A stretch of DNA of 64,000 nucleotides from Litchfieldella anticariensis FP35 = DSM 16096 (GCF_000409775.1 NZ_KE332388.1:802777-866776); one strand, 5' to 3'. Numbered from the stretch's first letter, positions 11,970-21,814 are shown. Notes: a model not told the origin generated them from the sequence alone. Numbers and translations: made by a program.

Positions 11970-13121
11970 TCAGAGCTTCAGCTTGCCCGGGAAGTAGTGC
12001 TCATAAGCCAATGCCAGGTCAGGCTTGTTCATCAACTCGTAGAAGACGACGCGGTCGACCCACTCACGCTGACTGTCGAGGCAGCGTTTCATGAACTCGT
12101 CTTCCTCCAGTTGAGGAATCAGCTTGTCCCACGCCTGGAGTTGGGCATCGAGAATCTCCTGCGAGGTGCGGTGCACAGTGACCCCGTGCTCCTCCTGCAA
12201 GGTCCGAAGATCCTTCGAATAGTTGTCGAGCGCCGTCGCCGTATTCGACGTCGATGTTGCCTCTACCCCATATTGCAAAATCGCCCGCAGATCCTCGTCG
12301 AGGTCGTCGAAGAAGTCCCTGTTGAACAGGAACTCGAACGATTCACTCGCCTGGTGGTAAGAGGAAAGCATGTAGTTCTTGGCCACGTCCTGTGCACCGA
12401 AGCGCATGTCGGAAGACGGGTTGTTGAACTCGAAGGCATCGATGACGCCACGCTCCATTGCCGGCACGATCTCGCCGCCCGGCAGTTGCGCGACGCTCAT
12501 GCCAAGTTCCTGCATGAGGTCGGCCGCAAGCCCTACGGTGCGGTATTTGAGACCTCGAACTTCATCTACCGTCGTGACGGGGTTCTTGAACCAACCGAAC
12601 GGCTGGGCCGGCATCGGGAAACCATAGAAGCCATAGACATTGAGCCCCAGGATATCCTGAGTCAGTTCGCGGTAGAGCTCCTTGCCACCGCCTTGGTGGA
12701 ACCAGGCCAGCATGGTGGTAGCGTCACCGCCAAAGACCGGACCAGTACCAAATAGCGATGCTGCCTTGTGCTTGCCATACCAGTACACCGGCACGGTGTG
12801 GGCGGCATCGATGATGCCGTCATTGACCGCATCCAGCACTTGGAAGGCCTGGACTACCGCCCCCGCGGGCAACAGGTCGATCTGTAGCCGACCACCGGAC
12901 ATCTGTTGGACGCGCTCGACATATTCGCGAGCGAAGTCCATCCAGATATCACCCGAGGGCCATGAGGTCTGCATCTTGATGACAATCGGGCTCTGCCCCA
13001 GAACCGCTGGTGCAGCCAACGTGCTTGCCGCTACACCTCCGGTGGCCAGTAGCCCGCCTTTCAGAAACTGTCGACGAGAGGTCGGCTTGGTATCTATGCT
13101 GGCGTCTGTCGTGTTCTTCAT
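11970..13121 (-). CDS. TRAP transporter substrate-binding protein (TakP/DctP-like), twin-arginine exported
   Basis: 383 residues. The ATG at 13121 has GGAGAA upstream; earlier in-frame starts would add an implausible hydrophilic leader. TSRRQFLKGG followed by an alanine-rich stretch is a Tat signal. The mature protein has family landmarks: VIKMQTSWPSGD, the DAVNDGIIDAAHTVPVYW segment and the GLKYRTVGLAADLMQELG region containing the conserved arginine that binds the ligand carboxylate. It delivers an organic acid to the two permeases. Tat export and the long permease both fit the TakPQM subgroup (2-oxo acids, lactate-like ligands), but the ligand is unproven. Confidence 0.88.
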   Translation of the reverse strand: MKNTTDASIDTKPTSRRQFLKGGLLATGGVAASTLAAPAVLGQSPIVIKMQTSWPSGDIWMDFAREYVERVQQMSGGRLQIDLLPAGAVVQAFQVLDAVNDGIIDAAHTVPVYWYGKHKAASLFGTGPVFGGDATTMLAWFHQGGGKELYRELTQDILGLNVYGFYGFPMPAQPFGWFKNPVTTVDEVRGLKYRTVGLAADLMQELGMSVAQLPGGEIVPAMERGVIDAFEFNNPSSDMRFGAQDVAKNYMLSSYHQASESFEFLFNRDFFDDLDEDLRAILQYGVEATSTSNTATALDNYSKDLRTLQEEHGVTVHRTSQEILDAQLQAWDKLIPQLEEDEFMKRCLDSQREWVDRVVFYELMNKPDLALAYEHYFPGKLKL

Positions 13122-13447
13122 TGTTCGTTCTCCATTGCACGCAACGTCATTATCGTTATCGTTTGCGGTCCAATCGCCGCGAGGCCGGCGGGCCACTCAC
13201 GTCCCTGCAATGCTTCGAAGTATAGTCAAGAACATCGTAATAAAAAGTTCCATCCAGAAACTTCAACGCCCGTATTTCATGATGGAAGTGAAAGAAATGC
13301 CCTTTCAAGTATCTGATTTAGCTAGCGCTGCTTGACCCTTAAGTGGCATGGCGTAATTCGTAGATGTCTTATAATTGAGAGATCCTGGACGCATTCGCGG
13401 TGAGAGTTACGCTCATCTGGCCGCAACACGACCCAAGAGGCCATCAC
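13122..13447. other. Intergenic region between the TRAP operon and the patatin gene
   Basis: No coding sequence is credible here. On the minus strand a TATACT hexamer (13219-13224) could be the -10 box of the TRAP operon. Closer to the gene, CGCAA (13140-13144) and TTGCG (13163-13167) flank a direct repeat of TTATCG, a possible operator. On the plus strand a perfect TATAAT (13370-13375) about 73 bases before the patatin start is a candidate -10 box, although its -35 region is poor. Confidence 0.4.
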
Positions 13448-14515
13448 ATGTCATCCAACCACGTATGCAAAAGCGTCGATCTCGCCTTGCAGGGCGGCGG
13501 CTCCCATGGCGCCTTCACCTGGGGAGTATTGGACCGACTGCTGGAACATGGACGGGTAGAGATCGGGGGAATCAGCGGCACCAGTGCCGGGGCCATGAAT
13601 GCCGTGGTATTGGCCACTGGCTGGGCCAAAGGCGGTAGGCAAGAGGCCCGTGATGCACTCCGGGCATTCTGGAACGATGTGGGACGCAGCGGCGAGAGTG
13701 GTATACCAGGCGTCAATGCCGCGCAGTTGATCTTCGGCCATTGGGGCCTCTCCTTCATCCCCTGGTACCGGATGCTGGATACTTTCTCCCGTCTTTTTTC
13801 TCCCTACCAGACGAACCCTTTCAATATCAATCCCTTGCGCACGCTATTGGAGCGTCATGCGGACTTCGAGCGGCTGCGCCGGTTCGATGAGATCAAGCTG
13901 TTCGTGACCGCAACCAATGTCAGCACGGGCGACCCACGCGTGTTCCGCAATCCCGAACTGTCATGCGATGCCGTACTGGCTTCAGCCTGTCTGCCATTGC
14001 TGTTCCATGCCGTCGAGATAGACGGTAAAGCCTACTGGGACGGTGGCTACAGCGCCAACCCGTCACTGTTACCGTTGATCAAGGAGAGTCCACCCGGTGA
14101 CCTGCTGCTGATACAAATCAACCCCGTGGAGAGCCCCGGCATTCCTCGAATGGCTCATGAAATCATCGACCGTATCAATGAAGTCAGCTTCAACAGTAGC
14201 TTGCGCCAGGAGCTACAGACCGTGGCTTTGATCAAACGGTTGCTGATCGAGGAAGAAAGCGCCGGCCACCACTATCAAGGGGAACTGTTCCGCAAGATCG
14301 ATAGCCTGCATCTCCATCGTATCGCGGCCAACAAGGAAATGGATGACTTCGATGCCATTACCCGCTTGAGCACCAGGATGACCTTGATCGAGCGCCTGCA
14401 TGACATCGGCTATCAAGCGGCGGATCGTTGGCTGAACGAACATTTCGTCGACCTGGGCAAACGCTCGACTATGGACTTAGTCGACGCATGCAGGAATTCC
14501 ATTGAAGGAAAGTGA
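13448..14515 (+). CDS. Patatin-like phospholipase
   Basis: 355 residues from the ATG at 13448, which has AAGAGG 8 bases upstream. It shows the full patatin active site: oxyanion loop LQGGGSHGAF (14-23), nucleophile elbow GTSAG with Ser46, and the DGG dyad with Asp198 in YWDGGYSANP. Patatin-like enzymes are acyl hydrolases acting on phospholipids or other lipids through a Ser-Asp dyad. No signal peptide is evident, so it is probably cytoplasmic or membrane-associated. An earlier in-frame GTG at 13400 would add 16 residues and has no ribosome site. Confidence 0.88.
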   Translation: MSSNHVCKSVDLALQGGGSHGAFTWGVLDRLLEHGRVEIGGISGTSAGAMNAVVLATGWAKGGRQEARDALRAFWNDVGRSGESGIPGVNAAQLIFGHWGLSFIPWYRMLDTFSRLFSPYQTNPFNINPLRTLLERHADFERLRRFDEIKLFVTATNVSTGDPRVFRNPELSCDAVLASACLPLLFHAVEIDGKAYWDGGYSANPSLLPLIKESPPGDLLLIQINPVESPGIPRMAHEIIDRINEVSFNSSLRQELQTVALIKRLLIEEESAGHHYQGELFRKIDSLHLHRIAANKEMDDFDAITRLSTRMTLIERLHDIGYQAADRWLNEHFVDLGKRSTMDLVDACRNSIEGK

Positions 14516-14550
14516 ACCAAGTCGTGATTCACTGGCAAAATAAATCGTCC

Positions 14551-15480
14551 CTAACGTGACCGATGCAATTCATGAGTTGCACTCGCAGGAGGATGGGACA
14601 TGGCGGCGAACTCCTCCCTCAACCACGACTCCACCCGGTCCAGAACAACATTACCGAGACTTCCTTGCTCCCTGAGCAGATGGTATCGCAACCCAGGTAG
14701 TACTGGTCCGAAAGGTACATGCAGCACATCGCGCTCGAGTTCCGCCTGAACCAATGTCAGCCCTAGCAGAGCCACGCCTTGGCCAGCAACAGCGGCCTGA
14801 ATCGCGTGGCTTTCGTCGGTGAAGGCAAGACTATGGCCTAGATCCGCGATAGAGCATCCCGCCTCGTGGCACCACTCCGGCCAAGTCGGTAACCCAAGGC
14901 TTGAACGGTACCAGTCGAAGCGGATATGACGCATACCGCTCAAGTCCTCGATACGAGTGAGGTTCAATCGTGGGCTAGCCACCAAAGCGAAGGCATCGGT
15001 CGCCAGCTCAGTGACCTTATGCTCCGGGTAAGGGCCAACACCATAGCGAATCGCCAGACAGTCTCCTTGAGACAGATCGATGGTCGCTTCGCTGGCATGG
15101 ATACGCAGGTCGATATCGGGATGACGTGCATGGAAACCGGCAAGGCGCGGCAACAGCCACTGGCTGGCGAAGGCCGGCGTGCACGAGAGCGTGGCGCTGT
15201 TTGGTGTGGCACGCTCGCGCAGTGTTTCCAAGGCGTTGGAAAAGTCATCGAAGCCCCGGCGCAGCACAGGATAGAGGTATTCCGCCGCAGCCGTCGGCAC
15301 GACCTGGCGCGTCCTGCGCTCGAACAATGGGATGCCGAGCAGGCTTTCCAACTCACGAACCTGGTGGCTGATCGCGGCGGGTGTGACCGCCAGTTCTTCG
15401 GCAGCCTGTTTGAAGCTGCGATGTCGTGCAGCGGCTTCGAAGGCTCGCAGTTGCGAAAGAGGCATCAAACGCCGACTCAT
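14551..15480 (-). CDS. LysR-family regulator (GcvA-like), divergent from an AzoR-like reductase
   Basis: 309 residues. The N-terminal winged helix-turn-helix (LRAFEAAARHRSFKQAAEELAVTPAAISHQVRELE) is of GcvA type, followed by a type 2 periplasmic-binding-like effector domain. It is transcribed away from the AzoR-like gene at 15617 across a 136-base gap, the classic layout for a LysR activator and its target. A homologous LysR/AzoR pair in the same arrangement occurs at 38.8-40.6 kb. The effector is unknown; quinones or electrophiles are plausible given the partner. Confidence 0.87.
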   Translation of the reverse strand: MSRRLMPLSQLRAFEAAARHRSFKQAAEELAVTPAAISHQVRELESLLGIPLFERRTRQVVPTAAAEYLYPVLRRGFDDFSNALETLRERATPNSATLSCTPAFASQWLLPRLAGFHARHPDIDLRIHASEATIDLSQGDCLAIRYGVGPYPEHKVTELATDAFALVASPRLNLTRIEDLSGMRHIRFDWYRSSLGLPTWPEWCHEAGCSIADLGHSLAFTDESHAIQAAVAGQGVALLGLTLVQAELERDVLHVPFGPVLPGLRYHLLREQGSLGNVVLDRVESWLREEFAAMSHPPASATHELHRSR

Positions 15481-15616
15481 GGCACCACCATGGACAAAAT
15501 TAACTTGTTCATCTGCTGAGAATATATCGTTTGTCAGTCGCTTGTCATCGGATCGATCCTATCGTCGACTTCACCAAATGAATGAATTTAACTTGATGGA
15601 AACCAAGGAGATCACG

Positions 15617-16327
15617 ATGACCACCCTGCTGCATATCGATGCCAGCGCCCGTCCAGGGCGTTCCGGCGCCCAGCCCCATGGCTCCCACTCACGGCGCTTG
15701 ACCGCCCACTTCGTCGAGCACTGGCAGCGGGCTCGTCCCGATGACCGAATTCTCTATCGCGACGTCGGGCAACATCCACCTCGTCCCGTCACTGGCGAGT
15801 GGATTCATGCCGCTTTCACCAAACCGGAGGAACGTGAGCTCTGGATGCACGAGGCACTGGCCGAGAGCGAGGCCTTGGTCGATGAATTACTGGAAGTGGA
15901 TGTGATCGTGGCGGGGGTACCGATGTACAACTTCGGTGTGCCGGCCGGATTCAAGGCCTATATCGACAATATCGTGCGCGTCGGGCGCACCTTCGGATTC
16001 GACCGTTCACGCCAAGGCGTGCCCTACTGGCCACTGCTAACCGATATGGGCAAGCGTCTGGTGGTGCTCAGTGCCCGGGGCGACTTCGGTTATGAGCCCG
16101 GGCATCGCATCGGTCATATCAACCATGTCGAACCCCATATCCGCACGGTCTTCGGCTATTTGGGCATCGACGACATGCACAGTGTCGCCGTCGAATACGA
16201 CGAATTCGCCGATGAGCGCCTGCTGGCTTCCTTGAACCAAGCTGAGCAGCGCATCGAAACCCTGGTGGAAGAACTGACGAGCCGTCTGATCGCTGAACAC
16301 AAGGTGACAAGCCCAGCGCACTGCTGA
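15617..16327 (+). CDS. FMN-dependent NADH-azoreductase-like flavoprotein (copy 1)
   Basis: 236 residues from the ATG at 15617, which has AAGGAG 6 bases upstream. The flavodoxin-like fold begins TTLLHIDASARPGRSGA and contains VPMYNFGVPAGFKAYIDNI, which matches the PMYNF flavin-binding loop of AzoR. Such enzymes reduce quinones and azo compounds by two electrons using NAD(P)H. It is about 35 residues longer than E. coli AzoR. It resembles the protein at 39.9 kb (shared HGSHxRRLTxHF and MYNFGxPAxFKA motifs). It is divergent from its likely LysR regulator and ends before a strong terminator. Confidence 0.85.
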   Translation: MTTLLHIDASARPGRSGAQPHGSHSRRLTAHFVEHWQRARPDDRILYRDVGQHPPRPVTGEWIHAAFTKPEERELWMHEALAESEALVDELLEVDVIVAGVPMYNFGVPAGFKAYIDNIVRVGRTFGFDRSRQGVPYWPLLTDMGKRLVVLSARGDFGYEPGHRIGHINHVEPHIRTVFGYLGIDDMHSVAVEYDEFADERLLASLNQAEQRIETLVEELTSRLIAEHKVTSPAHC

Positions 16328-16395
16328 AAGACTTCAGGTCGCCCTACTATCAAAACATAGATCCCTTGCGTGGCAGATGGCTCACGACATTGGAC

Positions 16396-16434
16396 CAACC
16401 AGTCCGGGCGGGACAAGCCCGCCCGGACTGGTTG
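16396..16434. terminator. Strong bidirectional terminator between convergent genes
   Basis: A perfect 17-bp inverted repeat, starting CAACCAGTCCGGGCGGG, flanks a 5-base ACAAG loop. It lies between the end of the AzoR-like gene (plus) and the end of the ABC binding-protein gene (minus), so it can serve both. The loop is the same as in the TRAP-operon hairpin at 11927. Confidence 0.8.
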
Positions 16435-16457
16435 ATAACAGCCTTCCAGGCGCGGGC

Positions 16458-17801
16458 TCACTCTTCAGGAATGTCCTCCGGCGACTGGATCTGCACGTCC
16501 TCGATGCCACCATCGGTGTACTTCCAGATGGCGATGGGGGTGATCACGTCGCCGTTGTCGTCGAAGTCCGCTGGCCCGGCGGCGCCGGTGTAAGCGACAT
16601 CCTCACCGTTCATGATCGCCTTGATTCCAGCAGCAATGCTCTCCGGATCACCGGCGACGATCTCCGTGCCGGGCGGGTTGGCAACGTCACGAAGACGGTC
16701 GCGGAGCACCGGCCCGGTGATGGCCTCGACGCTGTCGTGCCCATCGGCGATGGCCTTGACCGTCGCCAGGCCGATCAGCACGGCGGCGTCATAGGCCGAC
16801 TCGGTGAATGGCGGAATGCGATCGTGACCATAGGCTTCGCGAAATGCATCGGCGAAATTGCTGAAACCGGGGATGCTCGGATCCTGGCCAGGCGCAGTGC
16901 CAATGAGACCCTCCAGATCCGCGCCACCCACCGCACTGATGACTTCCTGCGAACGGTTGCCATCGACGAACTGCCAGTTGGTCTGGCCGAAGATATCGCG
17001 AGCCTCCTGGAGAAAGGTGGCACTATGCCCGGGATAGCTCGCGGCGAACAGCAACTCGGGCTCGCCCTGGAACGCCTGTGCAAGCTGCGAGGTGTAGGTG
17101 GGCTGCGGTTCCTCGGGATGCGGAACCTGCGCGTTGACCGTGCCGCCACGAGCCTGGAAGGACCGTGCGAAAGCGTTGGACAACCCCTGACCATAAGGAT
17201 TGTTGATGAAGATCGTCGAGGCGCTATCCACCTTGTAATCCTCGAAGATCTCTCCGCGGGCGAGTTGAGCGGCGACCACTCCCTGCAAGGCATCGGAAGC
17301 GGTGGTGCGGAACAGCATGTCTGCGTCACGATCCTCTGGCAGGACCGAGATCAACGGCGAGGTGGAGCCATTGGAAATCTGCAACACCTCCGACGGGATC
17401 GTCACCGACGTGGCGACCGCCACGGTCACGCCGCTCGACCAGCCCCCGATGATGGCGGGTACGCCTTGGACCTCGACGAGTTGACGCGCCGCCTCGATCG
17501 CCGGCGTGGGAAGCGTGTTGGTGTCTTCACTCAGATGCTCGGCGATGACGGGACCGCCAAGAGCCTCCTCCGCAGCGGCATTGATATGCTCGACGCCAAG
17601 GGCTGCACCGTCGCGATAGAACTCGCCAAACTCTGCACCGGCACCGGTGAAGGGGGCGATCTGGCCGATCGTGATCGCCGGTGGACTATCCTGGGCACTT
17701 GCACTACCCGTCACGAGTGCTGCACTCAAGGTGAATACGCCGAGGGCGGCTGGCACCAGCGCGAGACCACGCCGAGAGCCAGGCTGTCGTGTATTTTTCA
17801 T
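16458..17801 (-). CDS. ABC transporter substrate-binding protein, branched-chain amino acid (LivJ) type
   Basis: 447 residues with a typical Sec signal peptide (residues 1-36, ending SASAQ). The mature protein begins ITIGQIAPFTGAGAEFGEFYRDGAALGVEHIN, the hallmark of Peripla_BP_6/LivJ receptors, with the GGWSSGVTVAVA and DALQGVVAAQLA regions of the hinge domains. It captures an amino acid or similar amide or urea-type ligand for the LivG-F-H-M complex encoded divergently. The real ligand cannot be read from sequence; this family is often annotated too narrowly. Confidence 0.87.
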   Translation of the reverse strand: MKNTRQPGSRRGLALVPAALGVFTLSAALVTGSASAQDSPPAITIGQIAPFTGAGAEFGEFYRDGAALGVEHINAAAEEALGGPVIAEHLSEDTNTLPTPAIEAARQLVEVQGVPAIIGGWSSGVTVAVATSVTIPSEVLQISNGSTSPLISVLPEDRDADMLFRTTASDALQGVVAAQLARGEIFEDYKVDSASTIFINNPYGQGLSNAFARSFQARGGTVNAQVPHPEEPQPTYTSQLAQAFQGEPELLFAASYPGHSATFLQEARDIFGQTNWQFVDGNRSQEVISAVGGADLEGLIGTAPGQDPSIPGFSNFADAFREAYGHDRIPPFTESAYDAAVLIGLATVKAIADGHDSVEAITGPVLRDRLRDVANPPGTEIVAGDPESIAAGIKAIMNGEDVAYTGAAGPADFDDNGDVITPIAIWKYTDGGIEDVQIQSPEDIPEE

Positions 17802-18022
17802 TGGTTCTCCCTCCTGCGTCTGTCAGTTGCCTACAGGGCTTTCACACGCGGGGACCATCTTGAAATACGGTACATCCTCCAGGGTGTGGAAATGCCCTAA
17901 AAGGAGTGTAGACGCCAGGCACTCGACCATCGCCCCAATGCCGGTAACCGCGTTTCGACACGCTGCCCCCATGTTGCTATGTTCAAAAATAGTGGTGCAT
18001 GTCCGCCTCTTCAGGAGATGGC

Positions 18023-18862
18023 ATGACGAGGGAAACCGAAGAAAGTGGGGGCCCCCATGGCAAGACGTCACGATCCGATGACGCAGTCCTCCTCAAGGTG
18101 CAGGGCCTCGTACGAGATTTCGACAGCCTACGGGCGCTCGACGGAGCGGACCTGGAGGTCCACTCGGATACCATTACTGGCTTGATCGGTCCTAACGGTG
18201 CCGGCAAGACCACGCTGTTCAACGTCGTTACCGGCTTCCATCTCGCCCAGGGCGGGCGTGTTACCCTCAACGGGCAAGACATCACCAACCTGCCGCCCCA
18301 TCGCATCTTTCGCCATGGCCTGTGCCGTACCTTCCAGATTCCACGCGAGCACCAGAGCCTGTCAGTGCTGGAGAATCTCATGCTGGTACCCATCGGTCAG
18401 CAGGGAGAGGGGCTGTTCAACGCCTGGCTACGCCCCGGCGCAGTACGACGTCAGGAACTGGCAAACCGCAAGAAGGCGCTGGAAGTGCTCGAATTCGTCG
18501 ATCTTTCCCACGTCCGCGATGAGTACGCCCGCAACCTCTCCGGCGGTCAGAAGAAACTTCTCGAGCTAGCGCGCACGCTAATGACCGATCCTACGCTCGT
18601 TCTACTCGACGAGCCTGGTGCCGGTGTGAACCCCACCCTGATGCACCGCCTCACTGACAACATCCGTTATCTCAATCGTGAGCGTGGGATCACGTTTCTG
18701 GTCATCGAGCACGACATGGACATGATCATGTCCTTGTGCGACCCCGTAGTGGTGATGAGCGAAGGGCGGCAACTGATGACAGGTTCACCGGAGGAGGTAC
18801 GTCGCGACCCACGAGTCCTGGAAGCCTATCTCGGAGGCCAATATGCCACTGTTGAAGGCTGA
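18023..18862 (+). CDS. livG: ABC transporter ATP-binding protein LivG
   Basis: 279 residues. It has Walker A (GPNGAGKTT), the ABC signature LSGGQKK, Walker B (LVLLDEPGAGV) and the switch histidine (LVIEHDMD). Two starts are possible; the ATG at 18023 is preferred because AGGAGA lies 4 to 5 bases upstream, while the ATG at 17999 has none. An N-terminal hydrophilic leader of about 25 residues precedes the domain. It powers the branched-chain amino-acid type importer with LivF. Its end overlaps the livF start by 20 bases. Confidence 0.9.
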   Translation: MTRETEESGGPHGKTSRSDDAVLLKVQGLVRDFDSLRALDGADLEVHSDTITGLIGPNGAGKTTLFNVVTGFHLAQGGRVTLNGQDITNLPPHRIFRHGLCRTFQIPREHQSLSVLENLMLVPIGQQGEGLFNAWLRPGAVRRQELANRKKALEVLEFVDLSHVRDEYARNLSGGQKKLLELARTLMTDPTLVLLDEPGAGVNPTLMHRLTDNIRYLNRERGITFLVIEHDMDMIMSLCDPVVVMSEGRQLMTGSPEEVRRDPRVLEAYLGGQYATVEG

Positions 18863-19550
18863 GGGCATTACTGCCGGATACGGCGACACCGACATCCTGC
18901 ACGACGTGCACCTGGAGGTGAACGACGGCGAGATCGTATCGCTGATCGGCCCCAACGGCGCCGGCAAGTCCACACTGATGAAAGCGGTGTTCGGGCTAAT
19001 CCACCCACGTCAGGGATCGATCCGTTTTCGGGACAAGGAGATCGCTGGACGCTCTCCCTACGATATCGTCAAGGAAGGCATGTGCTACGTGCCTCAGGTT
19101 GCCAATGTCTTCGTTCAGCTCACCGCGGAAGAGAATCTCGAGATGGGCGGATATCTCCTTGACGAGCGGTTATTGCCTGAGCGCAAGGAGCGGGTCTACG
19201 AACTGTTTCCCAAGCTGCGTGAGCGCCGGCACCAGCGCGTCGGCAAGATGTCAGGGGGTGAGCGTCAGATGGTTGCCATAGGTAGTGCGCTGATGCTCGA
19301 ACCAGAGCTGCTGCTGCTCGACGAACCTTCCGCCGGGCTGTCGCCGAAGCTCGTCGATGAGATCTTCGACAACATTCACCACATCAACGAGACAGGGCTT
19401 GCGGTGCTGATGGTCGAACAGAACGCACGGAAATCGCTGGCGATGGCCACGCGCGGCTATGTGCTCGCCAGCGGACAGAACCGGGTGGACGGTACGGGGC
19501 AAGCGTTGCTCGACGATCCCGAGGTGGGTCGACTGTATCTAGGGGGCTGA
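18843..19550 (+). CDS. livF: ABC transporter ATP-binding protein LivF
   Basis: 235 residues, the usual LivF length. Walker A is GPNGAGKST, the signature is MSGGERQM, Walker B is LLLLDEPSAGLS and the switch region is LMVEQNAR, with EQ instead of the EH of LivG, as is usual for LivF. It forms the second nucleotide-binding subunit of the importer. It overlaps livG and is followed after 2 bases by livH, so the four genes clearly form an operon. Confidence 0.92.
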   Translation: MPLLKAEGITAGYGDTDILHDVHLEVNDGEIVSLIGPNGAGKSTLMKAVFGLIHPRQGSIRFRDKEIAGRSPYDIVKEGMCYVPQVANVFVQLTAEENLEMGGYLLDERLLPERKERVYELFPKLRERRHQRVGKMSGGERQMVAIGSALMLEPELLLLDEPSAGLSPKLVDEIFDNIHHINETGLAVLMVEQNARKSLAMATRGYVLASGQNRVDGTGQALLDDPEVGRLYLGG

Positions 19551-19552
19551 GG

Positions 19553-20620
19553 ATGGACATAAGCCAAGAACCTGATCGCGCACCGGTCAAGCGCGACAAG
19601 CGTCTCGGCGAACGGGTGCGCGATGTGGTGCAGACGCGCGCCTTCCTGCTTGTCTCGATCGCCGTGGTGTTCGTGGCGCTGCTTGTACTCGCCCGATTCC
19701 AAGGGGTAAGCGGCGAGCGGCTGCTGTCGCTTGCGGCCTGGGGGATCATGCTCGGCGGTATCATCGGCCTGGGTAGCATCGGCCTGACGCTGGTCTATGG
19801 GGTGCTCAAGTTCCCCAATTTCTCGCACGGTGCGCTCGTCACCCTGGGCGCCTATTTCACCTTCGCCTTTCTCGCCTGGCTGCCGCAGAGCGAACCGCTT
19901 CGTCCCCTGTCGTTCGGCTGGGAATTCCCGGTCGCACTGGTGCTCTCCATGCCGCTGGTGGGACTCGTGGCGGTGGCCGTCGACCGCGCCGTCTACCGCC
20001 GCTTGCGCCGCCAGAACGCCCATCTCGTGCTGTTCGCGATGGCGTCGCTGGCAATGGCATTCTTTCTGCGCAGCATCATCTATATCGCCTGGGGGCCGGA
20101 CTTCCATTTCTATTTCCCCGGGCGCGCTAATCCCGCCCTGGAACTGCCGTTGAACATCCGCGTGCGTGCCGATCAACTCTTTATCCTGGTGCTGGCCCTG
20201 ATGCTCATGCTCGGCGTATATGTGCTGCTCGAGCGTACGCGCATCGGCAAGGCCATGCGTGCGACGGCAGACAACCCGGAGCTGGCCCAGGTACGTGGAA
20301 TCAATACCGAGCGGGTGATCGCCTGGACGTGGCTACTCGGCGGGGCGCTTGCCGCCGCCGGCGGGACCATGTACGGCCTTTCCTCACAGTTGCGTCCCGA
20401 AATGGGCTTCTGGCTGCTGCTGCCCATGTTCGCTGCCGCTATCATGGGCGGTATCGGCAACCCATACGGGGCACTAGCGGGCGCACTGATCATCGGCATC
20501 ACGCATCAGGTGTCCACCGCCTTCCTGGACCCGACCTACGGGCCGGCCGTGGCCTTCGTACTGATGGTGATCGTGCTGCTGGTACGCCCGCAGGGCCTGT
20601 TCGGGCGCGGAGGAGGCTAA
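19553..20620 (+). CDS. livH: ABC transporter permease LivH
   Basis: 355 residues. After a 30-residue basic N-terminal tail and a first membrane helix, the permease domain shows GLGSIGLTLVYGVLKFPNFSHGALVTLGAY, the highly conserved LivH segment, and RATADNPELAQVRGINTERV, the cytoplasmic coupling loop that contacts the ATPases. The family is usually about 290-310 residues, so the N-terminal extension is somewhat long. It ends GLFGRGGG, 3 bases before livM. Confidence 0.9.
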   Translation: MDISQEPDRAPVKRDKRLGERVRDVVQTRAFLLVSIAVVFVALLVLARFQGVSGERLLSLAAWGIMLGGIIGLGSIGLTLVYGVLKFPNFSHGALVTLGAYFTFAFLAWLPQSEPLRPLSFGWEFPVALVLSMPLVGLVAVAVDRAVYRRLRRQNAHLVLFAMASLAMAFFLRSIIYIAWGPDFHFYFPGRANPALELPLNIRVRADQLFILVLALMLMLGVYVLLERTRIGKAMRATADNPELAQVRGINTERVIAWTWLLGGALAAAGGTMYGLSSQLRPEMGFWLLLPMFAAAIMGGIGNPYGALAGALIIGITHQVSTAFLDPTYGPAVAFVLMVIVLLVRPQGLFGRGGG

Positions 20621-20623
20621 GCG

Positions 20624-21814
20624 ATGGAAACGCTGATCCTGATCAAAAGCGTATTGCTGATCATCCCGATCGTGCTGCTGTTGTTATTGTTGCTGCCCGC
20701 ACGCCGCTGGCGCCTGCCGATGGCAGTGGTCGCCGGTGTGGTATTGGCCTTCGCGTTGAGCGCATCACTACCCAGCGGCATTCTCGCCTACTCCGTCTCG
20801 TTCGCCATCATGGGCTGCGTCTATGCGCTGCTGACGCTCGGATTGAATATCCAGTGGGGTTACACCGGTCATCTGAACTTCGGCGTCGCCGGTTTCTTCG
20901 CGGTCGGGGCCTTCACCTCCGCACTGATGACCGTCGAGGCCCCCACCGGCATCGCCGCGCAGTACACCCAGATGGCGTTCGGCCTAGGCTTGCCGTTCCT
21001 GGTCGGGGTCGCCGCTGCAGCGCTGGTGTCCGCCGTGGTGGCGTTTCTGGTGGCCGTTCCCGTGTTGCGGTTGCGCATGGACTTCCTCGCCATCGCTACC
21101 ATCGGTGTGGCGGAGATCATCCGGCTGATCTTCCAGAACGAGCGCTGGCTGGCCAATGGGCCACAACCGCTGCGGGGCATTCCTCAACCGCTGCGCTGCC
21201 TGGTTGAAACGCAGGGTTGTGGCTGGCTGCCGCCATGGACGACAACGGTGCTGGAACCGCTTACACCGCGCGATTACCCTCTATTCTACCTGACGATCAT
21301 CTCGCTGTTCGTCGCCGGTGCCTACCTGCTCATGGAACGGGCCTGCCGCTCGCCGTGGGGGCGGATGCTGCGAGCTGTGCGCGATGAGGAGGCCTCGGCA
21401 GCGATGAACGGCAAGCCCATTACCTACGTGCGCATCCAGTCGTTCGTTGTTGGCGCCGTGATCATGGGCATCGCCGGTGCGCTATATGCCCACTACACGG
21501 TAACCATCGATTACAGCCACTTCCACGCCCTGTTCGCCACCTTCCTGGTGTGGGTGATGCTGATGCTCGGCGGCAGCGGCAACAACCGTGGTGCCATCAT
21601 CGGCGGCTTCATCGTGTGGGGCGTGTGGAGTGGTACCGCCTTCCTCGCCAACGCCATCGAGCCGCTGCTCGCGCTGATCGCCGACGATCTGCCGCGGCGT
21701 GCGGCCTACTTCCGCTGGTTGCTGGTGGCCCTGCTATTGGCGGCGATCGTGCTGTTCCGGCCCCAAGGATTGATCCGCGAGGAGAAGCGCGTGTCCCGTT
21801 ACCTGCGGGAATGA
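20624..21814 (+). CDS. livM: ABC transporter permease LivM
   Basis: 396 residues with about ten membrane helices. It carries the LivM hallmarks LNIQWGYTGHLNFGVAGFFAVGAF and the coupling loop RMLRAVRDEEASAAMNGK, and ends with FRPQGLIREEKR, typical of the family. A periplasmic loop of about 45 residues with two cysteines (near CLVETQGCGW) is inserted mid-protein, which is not general in the family. It is the last gene of the operon. Confidence 0.9.
   Translation: METLILIKSVLLIIPIVLLLLLLLPARRWRLPMAVVAGVVLAFALSASLPSGILAYSVSFAIMGCVYALLTLGLNIQWGYTGHLNFGVAGFFAVGAFTSALMTVEAPTGIAAQYTQMAFGLGLPFLVGVAAAALVSAVVAFLVAVPVLRLRMDFLAIATIGVAEIIRLIFQNERWLANGPQPLRGIPQPLRCLVETQGCGWLPPWTTTVLEPLTPRDYPLFYLTIISLFVAGAYLLMERACRSPWGRMLRAVRDEEASAAMNGKPITYVRIQSFVVGAVIMGIAGALYAHYTVTIDYSHFHALFATFLVWVMLMLGGSGNNRGAIIGGFIVWGVWSGTAFLANAIEPLLALIADDLPRRAAYFRWLLVALLLAAIVLFRPQGLIREEKRVSRYLRE

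Noticed and set aside
16377-17900. 507-codon plus-strand frame opposite the ABC binding-protein gene
   Set aside because: It is the antisense of a clear LivJ-type gene with a signal peptide, and starts inside the terminator region.
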